This document shows positions 17,044 through 25,436 of a stretch of 64,000 nt of DNA, piece by piece (within the stretch, counting starts at the first letter, position 1; the number at the start of each line of letters is the position of its first letter). A program made the translations under genes and the position numbers. The DNA is taken from the IMG/VR virus record IMGVR_UViG_3300028608_000011, positions 20,008-84,007 of that record; one strand, written 5' to 3'. Below the pieces are notes generated by a model. The model had not been told where the DNA came from and searched no databases. It saw only the letters and a program-made list of their open reading frames with translations. Source of the DNA: a virus.

Positions 17044-19308
17044 TCACTCTCCTACGTTGACGATGTTTTCGGCCAGCGCCTGGTCTGTCTCGCGGTGGGT
17101 GATCAGCAGCACCTGCTTGGCGCTGACAGCGATCATCGCGGCGAGGGACGCAGCGTTGTGTTCACGGCACGACTCAGTCGGCTCATCGAAGATCAGCAGG
17201 CTGTCCTTGCCGTACAGTGCACGGGCCAGGCCCACACGCAGTGACACGCCGATCATGGCCTTCTGAGCGCCGGAAGCACTGGCGGTTGGCGCCATGATCC
17301 CGTCCTCTTCGAACAGGAACTCGCCATCCTCGTTGGTGATCTTGGTGATCAGATCCTTCGAGGCGGTGCGCACCAGGCGGCTGGACACACCCATAACGGT
17401 GTCCCAGACTTCCTTCAGGTACTGCTGGCGGCGCTCGCGCAGGAACTGCACCAGCCGACCGTATTTCTTGGCCAGCACGGTGTGCTCCAGAGCCGCAGCG
17501 TTGCGAGCCTGCAGACCTTCGAGCTTTTCCTTCGCCAGTTTCAGCAGCTGCGATTGGTGCTTGAGGGTTTGCTCGGCGGCGGCCACTGCCGACTGGAGTT
17601 CCTGGCGCTTCTCCTTCCACATCGTGAGGGCATCGCGGTAGGTGATCTCCAGAGCTTCAGCTGCGCTCACCTCTTCGTCGGTTGGCGGCTCAGGCATGGC
17701 CTCCAGCTGGTCGTTGAGCAGCTGCAGGGTGACCTCGTTATCAGTCAGCGCCTTCTCAGCCTTGGCCAGGGCGTCCTTGTCGGTGTTGAACACCGAGTTG
17801 GCTTCGTTCACGCCCTTCAGCTTGGCGTTGAGATCCGCATAGGCCTCGCGGCTGGCCGTCAGTGCAGCGGTGGCTGCATCCAGCTCGGCCTGGATCACGT
17901 CAGCCTTGCGCAGCTTGGCCAGCGCCTCGGTGTTGGCCTTGTAACCTTCGTTGGCGCTGTCCACGGCCGCTGCAGCCTTGTTGTAGGCAGCCAGCTTGTC
18001 CTGCAGCTCAGTGCGGCGGGACTTGCTGGCGGTGATGCCCTTCTGCAGCTCAGCCACGGACGTCTTGCGACCTTCCCAGTAGACGCGAGCCTCTTCAGCC
18101 TCCGCTGCCAGCTTGACCGGGTCGTGCTCTTCCTTGGCGCGGTTGCAGGTTGGGCACACGGCGCCGTCGGACAGCATGATTAGGTTGTCGTAGGCACCCT
18201 TGGCCTTGCCTACTTCTTCCTGGCGCGCTGCGAGATCTTCCTCGGCGGCAGGGATGGCCTTGTCGAGCAAGGTCACCTCAGCCATCAGCTCGTCTTCCTC
18301 GAACTCAGCCCAGTTGGCGGTGAACTCGACCTGACGGGTGTTCAGCGTGAGATCCGACTCGTCGGTGTCCTGCTGCACAGCCTTGCGGTGTGAGGCCTCG
18401 TCCTGCAGGTTCTTTTCCTTTACCGCCAGCTCTCCGCCAGCAGTCTTGGCTTTTTGCAGCTCAGCCTGCAGCGCCGCAGCGTCTTGCAGTTCGCGACCTT
18501 CAAGACGTTTCTTCGCCTCGTCGACGCGCTCCTGCATGTTTTTGACCTGAACCTCGGCCACGCCGATCTTGTTCGACAGGGTGACGACGTCGGCCAACTG
18601 CTGACGCATTGCGGAGGAGGATGCAGGCTGCTCCATGGTGAACTCGCCGTGCAGATCCAGTGCACCGTTGGCATCTTCCAGCGCAATGCAGGCCTGCTGT
18701 TCAGAGTCGCTCGCTGTCTGCAGGTCACGCTGCACCGCTTCCATGTCCTCGGCAGACACTTCTTTGGCATCGGCTTGGCTGGTGTTCATGGTGGCCTGAC
18801 GCTGTGCTTCGACCTGCACCTTGTCGATCAGGTCAACGCCGGCGAACTCTTCGACCTTCTTGTTCAGCGCGGTGGCGCCGAAGTCGAGGATGCCGGCCGA
18901 GGAGCCCTGACGGGACTGCACGAACAGGTTCCAGTCCTTGGCTGCCAGCCCCAGCATTTCTTCCACAGCGGCGGTCACCGGCGTGTTGCCGTTGGCCACC
19001 AGCTCAACGGTGCCGTCGGCATTCAGGCGGCTGAGCTTGGCCGAGTTGTTGTTGCGGGACAGGGTGTAGATCCCGCCGTGCAGCTCGTACTTCAGCTCGA
19101 TGGTGAACTTGGTCTGGCCCCAGGTCGGGATGTTTTCTTTCTTGCCTGGCACCACAGTCACACCGAACAGCGCGGCTTCTACAGCCTGCAGCAGGGTGGA
19201 CTTGCCGCGAGCGTTGTCGCCGGCGATGACGTTCAGACCGTTGGTGAAATCCGCGGTGAAGTTGCCCAACTTCTTGAAGTGGGTGGTGACGAGTGATAAC
19301 AGACGCAT
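17044..19308 (-). CDS. sbcC: SbcC/Rad50-like recombination ATPase
   Basis: A 754-aa SMC-type ATPase, the partner of the SbcD/Mre11-like nuclease encoded at 20849. Walker A GDNARGKST (residues 30-38), a long coiled coil interrupted by a zinc-hook CPTC (about 386), an ABC signature region reading SASGAQKA instead of the usual LSGGQ, and Walker B LLIFDEPTE (about 700). With SbcD it processes DNA ends and hairpins (T4 gp46/gp47 equivalent). Strong AGGAGG 5 bases upstream of the ATG. The leader carries two potential hairpins, one of which would mask that AGGAGG. Confidence 0.93.
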   Translation of the reverse strand: MRLLSLVTTHFKKLGNFTADFTNGLNVIAGDNARGKSTLLQAVEAALFGVTVVPGKKENIPTWGQTKFTIELKYELHGGIYTLSRNNNSAKLSRLNADGTVELVANGNTPVTAAVEEMLGLAAKDWNLFVQSRQGSSAGILDFGATALNKKVEEFAGVDLIDKVQVEAQRQATMNTSQADAKEVSAEDMEAVQRDLQTASDSEQQACIALEDANGALDLHGEFTMEQPASSSAMRQQLADVVTLSNKIGVAEVQVKNMQERVDEAKKRLEGRELQDAAALQAELQKAKTAGGELAVKEKNLQDEASHRKAVQQDTDESDLTLNTRQVEFTANWAEFEEDELMAEVTLLDKAIPAAEEDLAARQEEVGKAKGAYDNLIMLSDGAVCPTCNRAKEEHDPVKLAAEAEEARVYWEGRKTSVAELQKGITASKSRRTELQDKLAAYNKAAAAVDSANEGYKANTEALAKLRKADVIQAELDAATAALTASREAYADLNAKLKGVNEANSVFNTDKDALAKAEKALTDNEVTLQLLNDQLEAMPEPPTDEEVSAAEALEITYRDALTMWKEKRQELQSAVAAAEQTLKHQSQLLKLAKEKLEGLQARNAAALEHTVLAKKYGRLVQFLRERRQQYLKEVWDTVMGVSSRLVRTASKDLITKITNEDGEFLFEEDGIMAPTASASGAQKAMIGVSLRVGLARALYGKDSLLIFDEPTESCREHNAASLAAMIAVSAKQVLLITHRETDQALAENIVNVGE

Positions 19309-19329
19309 GGCGCCTCCTAGTGAGGATTC

Positions 19330-19346
19330 TTCGCTGATTAGCGAGG
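19330..19346. promoter_or_regulatory. Intergenic stem-loop TTCGCT-GATT-AGCGAGG
   Basis: Five- to six-base arms (TCGCT/AGCGA) with a 4-base loop, immediately after the stop of the 58-aa gene and 22 bases before sbcC. On the minus-strand transcript it is followed by AATCCTCAC, whose CCTC can pair with GAGG of the sbcC Shine-Dalgarno. It belongs to a family of similar elements at 49208, 54196 and 62389. Confidence 0.5.
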
Positions 19347-19523
19347 TTACATTGATTTGATGGCGTCAGCTACAGCCAAGGAAAGGGGATGAGGGTTGCG
19401 ATTGGTTCTAGTTATTGAACCAATCAGCTGCTCAAGCTTGGCCAGTTTGGCTTCAGACCACCCGCACTGTGCGAATTTATTGAACAGTGCGGGGTGATCT
19501 GTGGGCACCCAGCCCACGTTCAC
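19347..19523 (-). CDS. 58-aa helical protein
   Basis: A short gene filling most of the gap between the MazG-like gene and sbcC. Its GTG start overlaps the MazG-like stop (GTGA), with GGAGG at ideal spacing (5 bases), which makes it convincing. The product (MNVGWVPTDHPALFNK..., ending ADAIKSM) is helix-rich and has one Cys; no family recognised. Two long inverted repeats visible in this stretch fall inside this coding sequence. Confidence 0.72.
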   Translation of the reverse strand: MNVGWVPTDHPALFNKFAQCGWSEAKLAKLEQLIGSITRTNRNPHPLSLAVADAIKSM

Positions 19524-20116
19524 AGGGCCTCCATTGCAGCCATGTAATCGCCGAAGTCCTCGCCCTGGTGGTGCGTGTAGGACAACTTCTTGATGAACGC
19601 CTTCTGGATCGCTGCGTCCGCAGCCTGCGCCACTTCGGCGTCGACTTCCACGCCTTGGCCCAGCTCCGGCAAGTCAATGTCGATCAGCATGGCAGCTGCC
19701 TTGACGTCGAACAGCTCGCGGATCAGCGCCTGGCGATTGGTCTCTTGGCTGTGGCCATACGGGCTGACGCTTTCGAAGCCGTGGCGGAGGATCTTGCCGA
19801 TGACCTGCACCACCTCGCCGCACTCTTCCATCAGGATGGCCAGGCGCTCAGCCTGCGCCGGTGACAGCCCGTTGAAGTGGGCGTCGGCCAGCTGACCAAT
19901 CCACGGCGCTGGCTCCTCGCTCTGCGGCCGCAGGAACAGCTCAGCCTTGCCAGCTGCCCGCTCCAGACGCTCGATGTCACCCTCCGGCAGGATGCCTTTG
20001 CTGGACAGTGTGTCCACCTCGTCGATCAGCTCGTCGAGGATGTTGTCGACCTTGTCGACGGCGCCCGGAATGCCCTGAGCGATGTTGCAGTAACCGTTGA
20101 ATCGGAAATTATTCAT
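19520..20116 (-). CDS. MazG-like nucleotide pyrophosphohydrolase (first)
   Basis: A 199-aa protein. Residues about 90-150 match the all-alpha MazG/phosphoribosyl-ATP pyrophosphatase-like fold: the LMEECGEVVQV...KILRHG motif (E-E-x-x-E metal ligands), then a loop and RELFDVKAA (E-x-x-D). Such phage proteins hydrolyse nucleoside triphosphates, or may lower ppGpp; the substrate is unknown. ATG at 20116 overlaps the end of the upstream gene (CATGAATAA). The frame is open further upstream but only inside that gene. Confidence 0.8.
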   Translation of the reverse strand: MNNFRFNGYCNIAQGIPGAVDKVDNILDELIDEVDTLSSKGILPEGDIERLERAAGKAELFLRPQSEEPAPWIGQLADAHFNGLSPAQAERLAILMEECGEVVQVIGKILRHGFESVSPYGHSQETNRQALIRELFDVKAAAMLIDIDLPELGQGVEVDAEVAQAADAAIQKAFIKKLSYTHHQGEDFGDYMAAMEAL

Positions 20117-20852
20117 GAGTTTTCTCCGGTGCGGCGAGTAGTGGGTTGATGCGGCTTTCCAGCGCAAGCTTCAGGGCTTCAGGCGGCTGTCCGAAGAAGT
20201 CGTGCATACGCTGGCCGATGCCTTCGATGGACGCCTTGAACGCTGCACAGGCAGCCTCCGCTTCGGCACTCCACACGATGGTCTGCCCAGCGTGGAAGCG
20301 GTCGTTGCTGAAGTTGGTGGTGCTCAAAGTTTCCTTCTCGTGGTCATCGGCGTCTTCGACGATCTCCAGCTCGTACAGCTTGTTGTCCACCAGATAACGG
20401 ACGCCGTAGTGGAAGCCGAGCACGGGAATCTCTTGGAACGACGGCTGCCCTTTGGATACCGAACGACCATCTGCGTCACGGGCAACGTAGGCCACGGTAT
20501 AGGCGATGACCTTGACCCGCGAGGCATGCAGCACCCGCTCATAGAACTCGCGTCCAATCGCACGCAGCAACTTTTCCATGGTGTCCAGGCTGGACTTGGT
20601 GCGGACGAAGTAGGTGCCGGTCTTTGGGTCTCGGTCGATAGGCTCCTGCCGGAACAGCGGGATGTAGCTGCCGAAGAACTTGGCGTAGTGGTCAGGCATA
20701 GCTGCCACAAACGACGTGTCGCCGCGCGGGTCGAGGTAAATCGCTGTCTTGCCCTGAATGTAGTTAGGCTCTCGACCAATGCAGTCCTCGAAGTAGCCTA
20801 CGCCGACGTCCTTCAGCTTCTTGTACGGAGCTGGGAATGGCTTATGGCTCAT
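20109..20852 (-). CDS. Conserved-looking phage protein of unknown function
   Basis: A 247-aa soluble protein between the SbcD-like and MazG-like genes; starts with ATGA overlapping the sbcD stop. Not recognised. Contains an acidic stretch EIVEDADDHEKE (about 168-179) and aromatic-rich segments (DHYAKFFGSYIPLF). Translational coupling to sbcD suggests it is made together with the repair nuclease; no catalytic motif seen. Confidence 0.82.
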   Translation of the reverse strand: MSHKPFPAPYKKLKDVGVGYFEDCIGREPNYIQGKTAIYLDPRGDTSFVAAMPDHYAKFFGSYIPLFRQEPIDRDPKTGTYFVRTKSSLDTMEKLLRAIGREFYERVLHASRVKVIAYTVAYVARDADGRSVSKGQPSFQEIPVLGFHYGVRYLVDNKLYELEIVEDADDHEKETLSTTNFSNDRFHAGQTIVWSAEAEAACAAFKASIEGIGQRMHDFFGQPPEALKLALESRINPLLAAPEKTHE

Positions 20853-21934
20853 GCGTTCACCTTCTGTACCAGTTCAGCGAAGAGAGGGGCGAGGTCGCTG
20901 CCTTCCAGATCGCGTGCAATCCGGGTCTGCAGATCTTCGGCGACCACACCCTCGATGTCGGTGTCCACGTCCTTCAGGGAGTCGAGCAGCTCGACCTTGT
21001 TGCGCACGGCGAACAGGTCGTTGCAAGTCTGCAGCTCAGTGCCTGCCGGGCCGCAAGCTTGGTACTCGCCGGCCTTCCAGATCTCGCGGATGAACTCGCT
21101 GACCTCCACCGCGCTGGACACGCTCTCGGCGCCGGTGACGTCAACGAACTGTACGCCTCTGAGATCGGGGATATCGCCGCCCAGCTTGATCTCGCAGTAG
21201 CTCTGTGTCTCCGACCAGATCAGCTCTTTGGTCAGCGTGGCGGTGTCCAGCTCCAGGTGGTAGATGAACTTGTCGCCGATGTCGTGGAAGCTGGTAGGGT
21301 GAGTGTTTCCCAGCACCACGACCTGGCCGCCGAGGTCTGTCGAACCATTGTGCTCATGGCCGATGAAGATGTAATCGAACGATGCGATCAACTCTTTGGC
21401 CAGGTCACGGCTCAGGTTAAGCGTGCTGTCCTCGGTGTTAAGCTCGAAGTTGTAGTTGCAGTGCAGGAACAGGTAGCTGGCCAGGCCGTCACGGTGCGCC
21501 GCTGCGTGCTCTGCTGCCTGGCGCATCGCGACTTCGAAAGTCTCTTGGCTGGCGTGGTGCGGCACGAAGTACAGCGACTCGTGGCAATCGAAGAACGGAT
21601 CTGTCAGGTTTGGCACCGCGATGATCGGTGCCCCCATGTCTCGGATCGCCCGAAGCGAGGTCACAGTGCCTTCGCGGTTGGTCTCATCGTGGTTGCCCGC
21701 CAACGTCCAGCGGCAGCCGCTGGCCACGTTGAACCCCTGCACGATGACCTCTTCGCTGTTGAACGACTTGTCGAACAGGTCGCCAACACAGATCAGCGGG
21801 TTGGTCGCGGTGTTGACGATGGTCATCGCTTGGTCGTACAGCGCCTGCTTCAGCCTGGCCGAAGACTCCCGAGTGGTGTGCGCTGCCCGGGAAGTCCCCA
21901 GATGGGGGTCGGTGAAGATGGTGATGTTTTTCAT
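20849..21934 (-). CDS. sbcD: SbcD/Mre11-like metallophosphoesterase nuclease
   Basis: A 361-aa calcineurin-like phosphoesterase, partner of the SbcC ATPase. Metal-binding motifs in order: FTDPHLG (about 7-13), VGDLFD (about 45-50), GNHDE (about 71-75), HCNYN (about 150) and GHEH (about 190), all as expected for a two-metal nuclease of the Mre11/T4 gp47 type. ATG at 21934 has GAAAGGA upstream and overlaps the stop of a small membrane-protein gene. In SbcCD pairs the two genes are usually adjacent; here three genes lie between them. Confidence 0.92.
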   Translation of the reverse strand: MKNITIFTDPHLGTSRAAHTTRESSARLKQALYDQAMTIVNTATNPLICVGDLFDKSFNSEEVIVQGFNVASGCRWTLAGNHDETNREGTVTSLRAIRDMGAPIIAVPNLTDPFFDCHESLYFVPHHASQETFEVAMRQAAEHAAAHRDGLASYLFLHCNYNFELNTEDSTLNLSRDLAKELIASFDYIFIGHEHNGSTDLGGQVVVLGNTHPTSFHDIGDKFIYHLELDTATLTKELIWSETQSYCEIKLGGDIPDLRGVQFVDVTGAESVSSAVEVSEFIREIWKAGEYQACGPAGTELQTCNDLFAVRNKVELLDSLKDVDTDIEGVVAEDLQTRIARDLEGSDLAPLFAELVQKVNA

Positions 21935-22047
21935 TGAAACAGTCCTTTCACGAAATGGTGAAGTGCAGAAAGGAGTGGGATCGCCGTGAACACGATGATC
22001 CCCTCGAGAATGAACAGCGCGAGTTTCTTCTTGACGTCGTTGGTCAT
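21931..22047 (-). CDS. 38-aa single-pass membrane peptide
   Basis: Tiny ORF MTNDVKKKLALFILEGIIVF..., with one hydrophobic helix (about 9-28) after a Lys-rich start, ending in an ATGA overlap with sbcD. A GGATGGA stands upstream of its ATG. The positive-inside pattern predicts an inner-membrane peptide with a cytoplasmic N-terminus. Function unknown; it may be a regulatory leader for sbcD or an envelope peptide. Confidence 0.6.
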   Translation of the reverse strand: MTNDVKKKLALFILEGIIVFTAIPLLSALHHFVKGLFQ

Positions 22048-22067
22048 GGTTCCATCCATTCAAGGTT

Positions 22068-22085
22068 GGGGCAGCGCGCTGCCCC
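22068..22085. repeat. Perfect palindrome GGGGCAGCGCGCTGCCCC
   Basis: An 18-bp GC-rich palindrome between the ligase stop and the small membrane peptide. It would form a stable hairpin in the minus-strand RNA, but no U-tract follows, so it is a weak terminator candidate or an RNA-stability element. Confidence 0.5.
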
Positions 22086-22096
22086 GGGCTTTACGG

Positions 22097-23272
22097 TCAG
22101 GCGTTCTTGTCCGATTCCCAGCACTTCGATACCGGCAAGTTGGGGATGCCGTCCGGCGTGAAGCCGAAGTGGCGAACCACGTTGCGCTGGCCGACGTAGG
22201 AGTCACGCGCTTCCCACTGTGCGTTCTTTTGGTCTTTGGTGCCGTGGGCGGTAGCCTTGAAGGTACGGCCGGTGCCGTCGCCGACGTCCATTACCCAGAC
22301 AGGGACGCGGAGGTAGCCGGTGACAACGCCGTCTTCATCGCGGATCTCGTAGGGCGTGCCTTCCTCGTAACCGGTGACGGTGTACTCGTGGTCTTCCATG
22401 TCCTTGATCTTCAGCAGGCCCGTGCTGCGTTTACCATCGAGGTAGCCGCTGTCACCGTGGCGAACGATGCTGCCCTCGTAACCCTGCTCAAGGTACTGCT
22501 GGTGCAGATGCTTGGCGCCTTCCAGGCTGTCAACGCGCACCGTCGATACCAGCTTCAACGGCGAGCTGACGGTGGAGTGGGTTACCTGGTACGGAGTCTG
22601 CCCGAGAATGGCAGCCACGCGGGCATAGCGGTCGCTGAACTGGTCACCGGCGACCATGTCGTAGATGTGGTATTCGATCACCGCGGACTCTTCGCGAGGA
22701 TCCTTGATCAGGCTGCCGATCTCTTGCAGCGAGATCCCGTGGCAGTACAGCTCACCGTCAAGGTGCACGTCGCCGAGAAGCGCCAGGGCTTCAGCGATGT
22801 GAGGCAAGTTGATCGGCTTGCCGTTGCGGCTGTACATCAGGCCGTTCTTCGACAGGCAGCGGTGGCCATCCAGCTTCGGCTGCACGAAAGCGTTGCTCCA
22901 GTCCACCTTCTCCGGCTTCACCTTGTCGATGGGGTGGGCCAGCATTGGCATTTCATTGCCGCTTGCGTTGGTGGCCGGCGCGGTGGCTGCTTCCTCGGTT
23001 TCAACGTAGCCCTTGTCGAGCTGTTTTTTCCAGCGCGACTCGGCTTCAGCGATCGCTTGCTGTGCCGGAGTGGTCTCGTTGGCTTTGCCGATATTCACTC
23101 CCTTCACCGCAGTGTTCTTCTCGACCGCCGCGCCGTCCATGGTCTTGGCGAACGTAATGTTCAGCGCTGCTTTGCCGTCTTCCAGCTCTCGGGCTTCCAC
23201 CTTCCACCAGCCCGTGGATTTGCCGTGGTTCTTGTACAGCGTCTTGCTCGACAGCGTTTTGAAATCAGTCAT
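22097..23272 (-). CDS. ATP-dependent DNA ligase
   Basis: A 391-aa ligase that seals nicks using ATP. An N-terminal WGR-like region (KTLYKNHGKSTGWWKVE...KGVNIGKANETT, residues about 7-80) precedes the nucleotidyltransferase core: motif I PKLDGHR with the adenylated Lys (about 134), motif III YSRNGK, motif IV DGELY, motif V-type YEGSIVRH and LLKIKD. A short C-terminal OB-like domain follows. ATG 23272 was chosen over a TTG five codons upstream. A terminator for the upstream gene lies just ahead, so the ligase may have its own promoter or depend on read-through. Confidence 0.95.
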   Translation of the reverse strand: MTDFKTLSSKTLYKNHGKSTGWWKVEARELEDGKAALNITFAKTMDGAAVEKNTAVKGVNIGKANETTPAQQAIAEAESRWKKQLDKGYVETEEAATAPATNASGNEMPMLAHPIDKVKPEKVDWSNAFVQPKLDGHRCLSKNGLMYSRNGKPINLPHIAEALALLGDVHLDGELYCHGISLQEIGSLIKDPREESAVIEYHIYDMVAGDQFSDRYARVAAILGQTPYQVTHSTVSSPLKLVSTVRVDSLEGAKHLHQQYLEQGYEGSIVRHGDSGYLDGKRSTGLLKIKDMEDHEYTVTGYEEGTPYEIRDEDGVVTGYLRVPVWVMDVGDGTGRTFKATAHGTKDQKNAQWEARDSYVGQRNVVRHFGFTPDGIPNLPVSKCWESDKNA

Positions 23273-23285
23273 CAGTCCATACCCC

Positions 23286-23314
23286 AAAAATTAGAAACCC
23301 CGCTACTTAGCGGG
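23286..23314 (-). terminator. Intrinsic terminator
   Basis: On the minus strand, stem CCCGCT-AAGT-AGCGGG (23299-23314) is followed by a T-rich stretch GTTTCTAATTTTT. The stem overlaps the stop codon of the 23307 gene. It separates the nuclease/kinase/polymerase unit from the ligase unit. Confidence 0.75.
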
Positions 23315-23828
23315 ATTTGTTCAGTGTATCCGCATGTGAAGGTATGCGGAAGTAGTCAGAGATCAGATCAACCACACGCTGCCTTTGCAGCTTGTTGATG
23401 ACCCCCACATTTGCCCAGGTGGCGAGCAGGTGGCGTTTGTCGATCCGCGCTGTGTCGTGTACGGCGATGCCGTCCCACAGCTGGATCACGCCGTTCTGCG
23501 CGTCCCAGAACAGGATGTAGTAGGGAATGCCCAGCAGGAACCTGAACCGGGCGATCGCTCCACGCTGCGCCGGCCGAACCGCGGCCTTGGGCATCGTGCT
23601 GTGTTCCTCACTGGCTTTCACCTCGAGGAAACACAGCCTCTGGCCGTCCTGCAGGTTCTGACACCCTGCAGGCAGGCCGAGGAGGTAATCGCTGGGCTGC
23701 TCAGCAACGATGGAGCCGGCGGCCCCGGAGTCCGAGAGGCGGTGGTAGCTGACAAGGCGCTGATCAAACAGCATCTTGAACACCTGCACCATTTCCTTCT
23801 CGAACACCTTCCCGATGCTTGCAGCCAT
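23307..23828 (-). CDS. PD-(D/E)XK nuclease-like protein
   Basis: A 173-aa protein with the layout of small PD-(D/E)XK resolvase-type nucleases: N-terminal GKVFEKEMVQVFK helix with the conserved Glu, RLSDSGAAG, then PSDYLLG (about 46-52), and FLEVKAS (about 68-74, the E-x-K). Probably acts on branched or recombination DNA like RecU or phage resolvases (family inference; substrate not shown). Two bases separate it from the dNMP kinase upstream; a terminator overlaps its 3' end. Confidence 0.78.
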   Translation of the reverse strand: MAASIGKVFEKEMVQVFKMLFDQRLVSYHRLSDSGAAGSIVAEQPSDYLLGLPAGCQNLQDGQRLCFLEVKASEEHSTMPKAAVRPAQRGAIARFRFLLGIPYYILFWDAQNGVIQLWDGIAVHDTARIDKRHLLATWANVGVINKLQRQRVVDLISDYFRIPSHADTLNKSR

Positions 23829-23830
23829 GG

Positions 23831-24394
23831 TCAGCCTTCCTTGAGCTGGTCGATCAACCCCATCAGGCTGATGTCGAAGTCGGTCAGCGACCCGTCGTTG
23901 ACGATGGTGTGGGTGATGTAGGAGCGAGCAATACCCTTCTCGCTGACATGCCCCTCAAGGCCTACGGCGGTCTTCACCTTCTCCACCAGGCTGTGGTGCT
24001 CCGGCCGGACGATCTCGATGATCACCCCGCCATTGAGCGTGATCCACTCCGCCTCGGAGTCGAATCGCACATCGCTGAGCACCATGCCGTCGATAGCCGG
24101 TAGGCTGTTGATCTCCTTCCAGCGCCTGGCCACCAGATTCACCCAGATCTGTGGGTTCATCAGCTCCCGGCCCCACTCGGTGCCGAGCGTCTGCATCATC
24201 ACCCGGTACGACTTGCAGGTTTCAGGGCAGATGTCCGAGCGATCGCCTTCGTGAAAGTGATCGCCGAAGACCGACTTCAGCATGGTCTTCAGCGGCTCCG
24301 CGAAAGCGTACTGACTGAGCGCCAGGTGTCGGGCCAGATAGCGCGCTGCGTGATCTTTACCCGACCTGGCCAGGCCGGTCACGCCGAGCAGCAT
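23831..24394 (-). CDS. Deoxynucleoside monophosphate kinase
   Basis: A 187-aa P-loop kinase of the T4 gp1 type, converting dNMPs to dNDPs to supply phage DNA synthesis. P-loop GLARSGKDH (about 7-15), the YRVMMQTLGTEWGREL segment (about 62-78) and the VLSDVRFDSEAE motif (about 105-116) are diagnostic. ATG 24394 overlaps the exonuclease stop as TGATG. It works with ThyX and the MazG-like proteins encoded nearby in nucleotide metabolism. Confidence 0.9.
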   Translation of the reverse strand: MLLGVTGLARSGKDHAARYLARHLALSQYAFAEPLKTMLKSVFGDHFHEGDRSDICPETCKSYRVMMQTLGTEWGRELMNPQIWVNLVARRWKEINSLPAIDGMVLSDVRFDSEAEWITLNGGVIIEIVRPEHHSLVEKVKTAVGLEGHVSEKGIARSYITHTIVNDGSLTDFDISLMGLIDQLKEG

Positions 24395-25140
24395 CACAGC
24401 GGCTGCTCAACGCGGAGTTTCAGGGCCTGTGTCAGCTCATCGCTGAACAGCATTTCGCACTTGTCGCTGAGCAGCCACTTGCAATAGTCACGGCCGAGGT
24501 TCTTCACCTTGCTGCCCTTGTGCTGGCCGAAGCCGATCTTCATTTCCAGCGTGCCGTCGTCACCCTGCATCCAGGCCATCAGCTGGTCGAGGTTCTCGAC
24601 CTTTGCCCAGCCGAACAGCGGCTTGATGCAGATCAGGGTGCCTTCAACGTCGGCGAAGGCGTCATGCGCCTTGCCCAGCGGTTCGCCCACCAGGTGCTCG
24701 TAGAAGTGAACCAGCTTGGCGCTCGGCCACTTGTGTTCGCTCTTGAGCTTTCGTGCAGCCTTCATCAGGTCGATGGACTTCGGTGCACGAAGGCCGACCC
24801 GCGCTGCAATCCGGTTGTCGAACGAGCCGCTGTTGTAGCCGATCACGGCATCCAGCTTCATCTCGTTGACGGTTTCCATCTGCTCGCGCAGATACTCTTC
24901 CCACGGCTTTTCATCGATCAGGTCGTGGGCGTAATAGCCGTGAACTTTCGAGGCTTCCGGGTGGATCTCCTGCCCGGGGTTCAACAAGGTCACGTCCTTG
25001 TCGTGGATTTCAAACTCACCATTCTGGTGAACGGTCACGATACACAGGGCTGACTGCAGAACGCCGCAGGTTGCGGCATCCACCCCCGTGGTTTCGTAGT
25101 CGTGCGCTAATGCCTTGACGCTCTGTCCATTGAAGCTCAT
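24394..25140 (-). CDS. DnaQ-like 3'-5' exonuclease with C-terminal DUF3820-like tail
   Basis: A 248-aa DEDDh exonuclease. Exo I motif DYETTG (residues 14-19), Exo II around VIGYNSGSFDNRI (about 98-110), and Exo III GKAHDAFADV (about 160) with the catalytic His and Asp. After residue about 200 comes a small domain, KIGFGQHKGSKVKNLGRDYCKWLL, resembling the DUF3820 family. The PolA here has its own exonuclease domain, so this may act in repair or host DNA degradation. Translation is coupled to the preceding gene (ATGA overlap at 25137-25140). Confidence 0.88.
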   Translation of the reverse strand: MSFNGQSVKALAHDYETTGVDAATCGVLQSALCIVTVHQNGEFEIHDKDVTLLNPGQEIHPEASKVHGYYAHDLIDEKPWEEYLREQMETVNEMKLDAVIGYNSGSFDNRIAARVGLRAPKSIDLMKAARKLKSEHKWPSAKLVHFYEHLVGEPLGKAHDAFADVEGTLICIKPLFGWAKVENLDQLMAWMQGDDGTLEMKIGFGQHKGSKVKNLGRDYCKWLLSDKCEMLFSDELTQALKLRVEQPL

Positions 25141-25436
25141 TTGGCTTTCCTTTCTGCTGTGAAGAAGTCTTTGTGGATGGCCGGCCATTTACGGCGGAAC
25201 GCCTCAATCCGCCTAGCCATGAGTGACTCGTTGTGCTGGGAGTCAGCGAGCTGCTTGCGCAGCTCACGGACTTTTGCAGCGGTTTCCCGCAGGCGCTGGT
25301 TCTCCACCAGCAGTCGGGTGTTGTCGGCGAGCAGCTGATCAACATCAATCGGCTTGGCTGGTGCGGGATCCGGGAGGTTGAGAACAGCCTCCCGAAATTT
25401 TTCCCACCAGCCGCCCTTAGTCGGCGATGTTTTCAA
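25137..25436 (-). CDS. Small coiled-coil protein after polA
   Basis: About 99 aa if started at TTG 25436, inside the last codons of polA and preceded by a purine-rich GAAGAGG; no ATG is available. Helix and coiled-coil-rich (DNTRLLVENQRLRETAAKVRELRKQL) with a basic end. The frame stays open further into polA, but that part is antisense-like noise. Function unknown; coupled to the exonuclease downstream. The start is uncertain. Confidence 0.6.
   Translation of the reverse strand: MKTSPTKGGWWEKFREAVLNLPDPAPAKPIDVDQLLADNTRLLVENQRLRETAAKVRELRKQLADSQHNESLMARRIEAFRRKWPAIHKDFFTAERKAK

Noticed and set aside
19399-19494. Two long inverted repeats (GATTGGTTC...GAACCAATC and CCCGCACTGT...ACAGTGCGGG)
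   Set aside because: They first looked like regulatory hairpins, but both lie inside the 58-aa gene at 19347-19523, so they are listed only as part of coding DNA.
21986-23398. 470-codon plus-strand frame over the ligase gene
   Set aside because: Antisense of a confidently identified ligase with all its motifs; the translated product has shadow-like Val/Ala/Leu/Arg composition.
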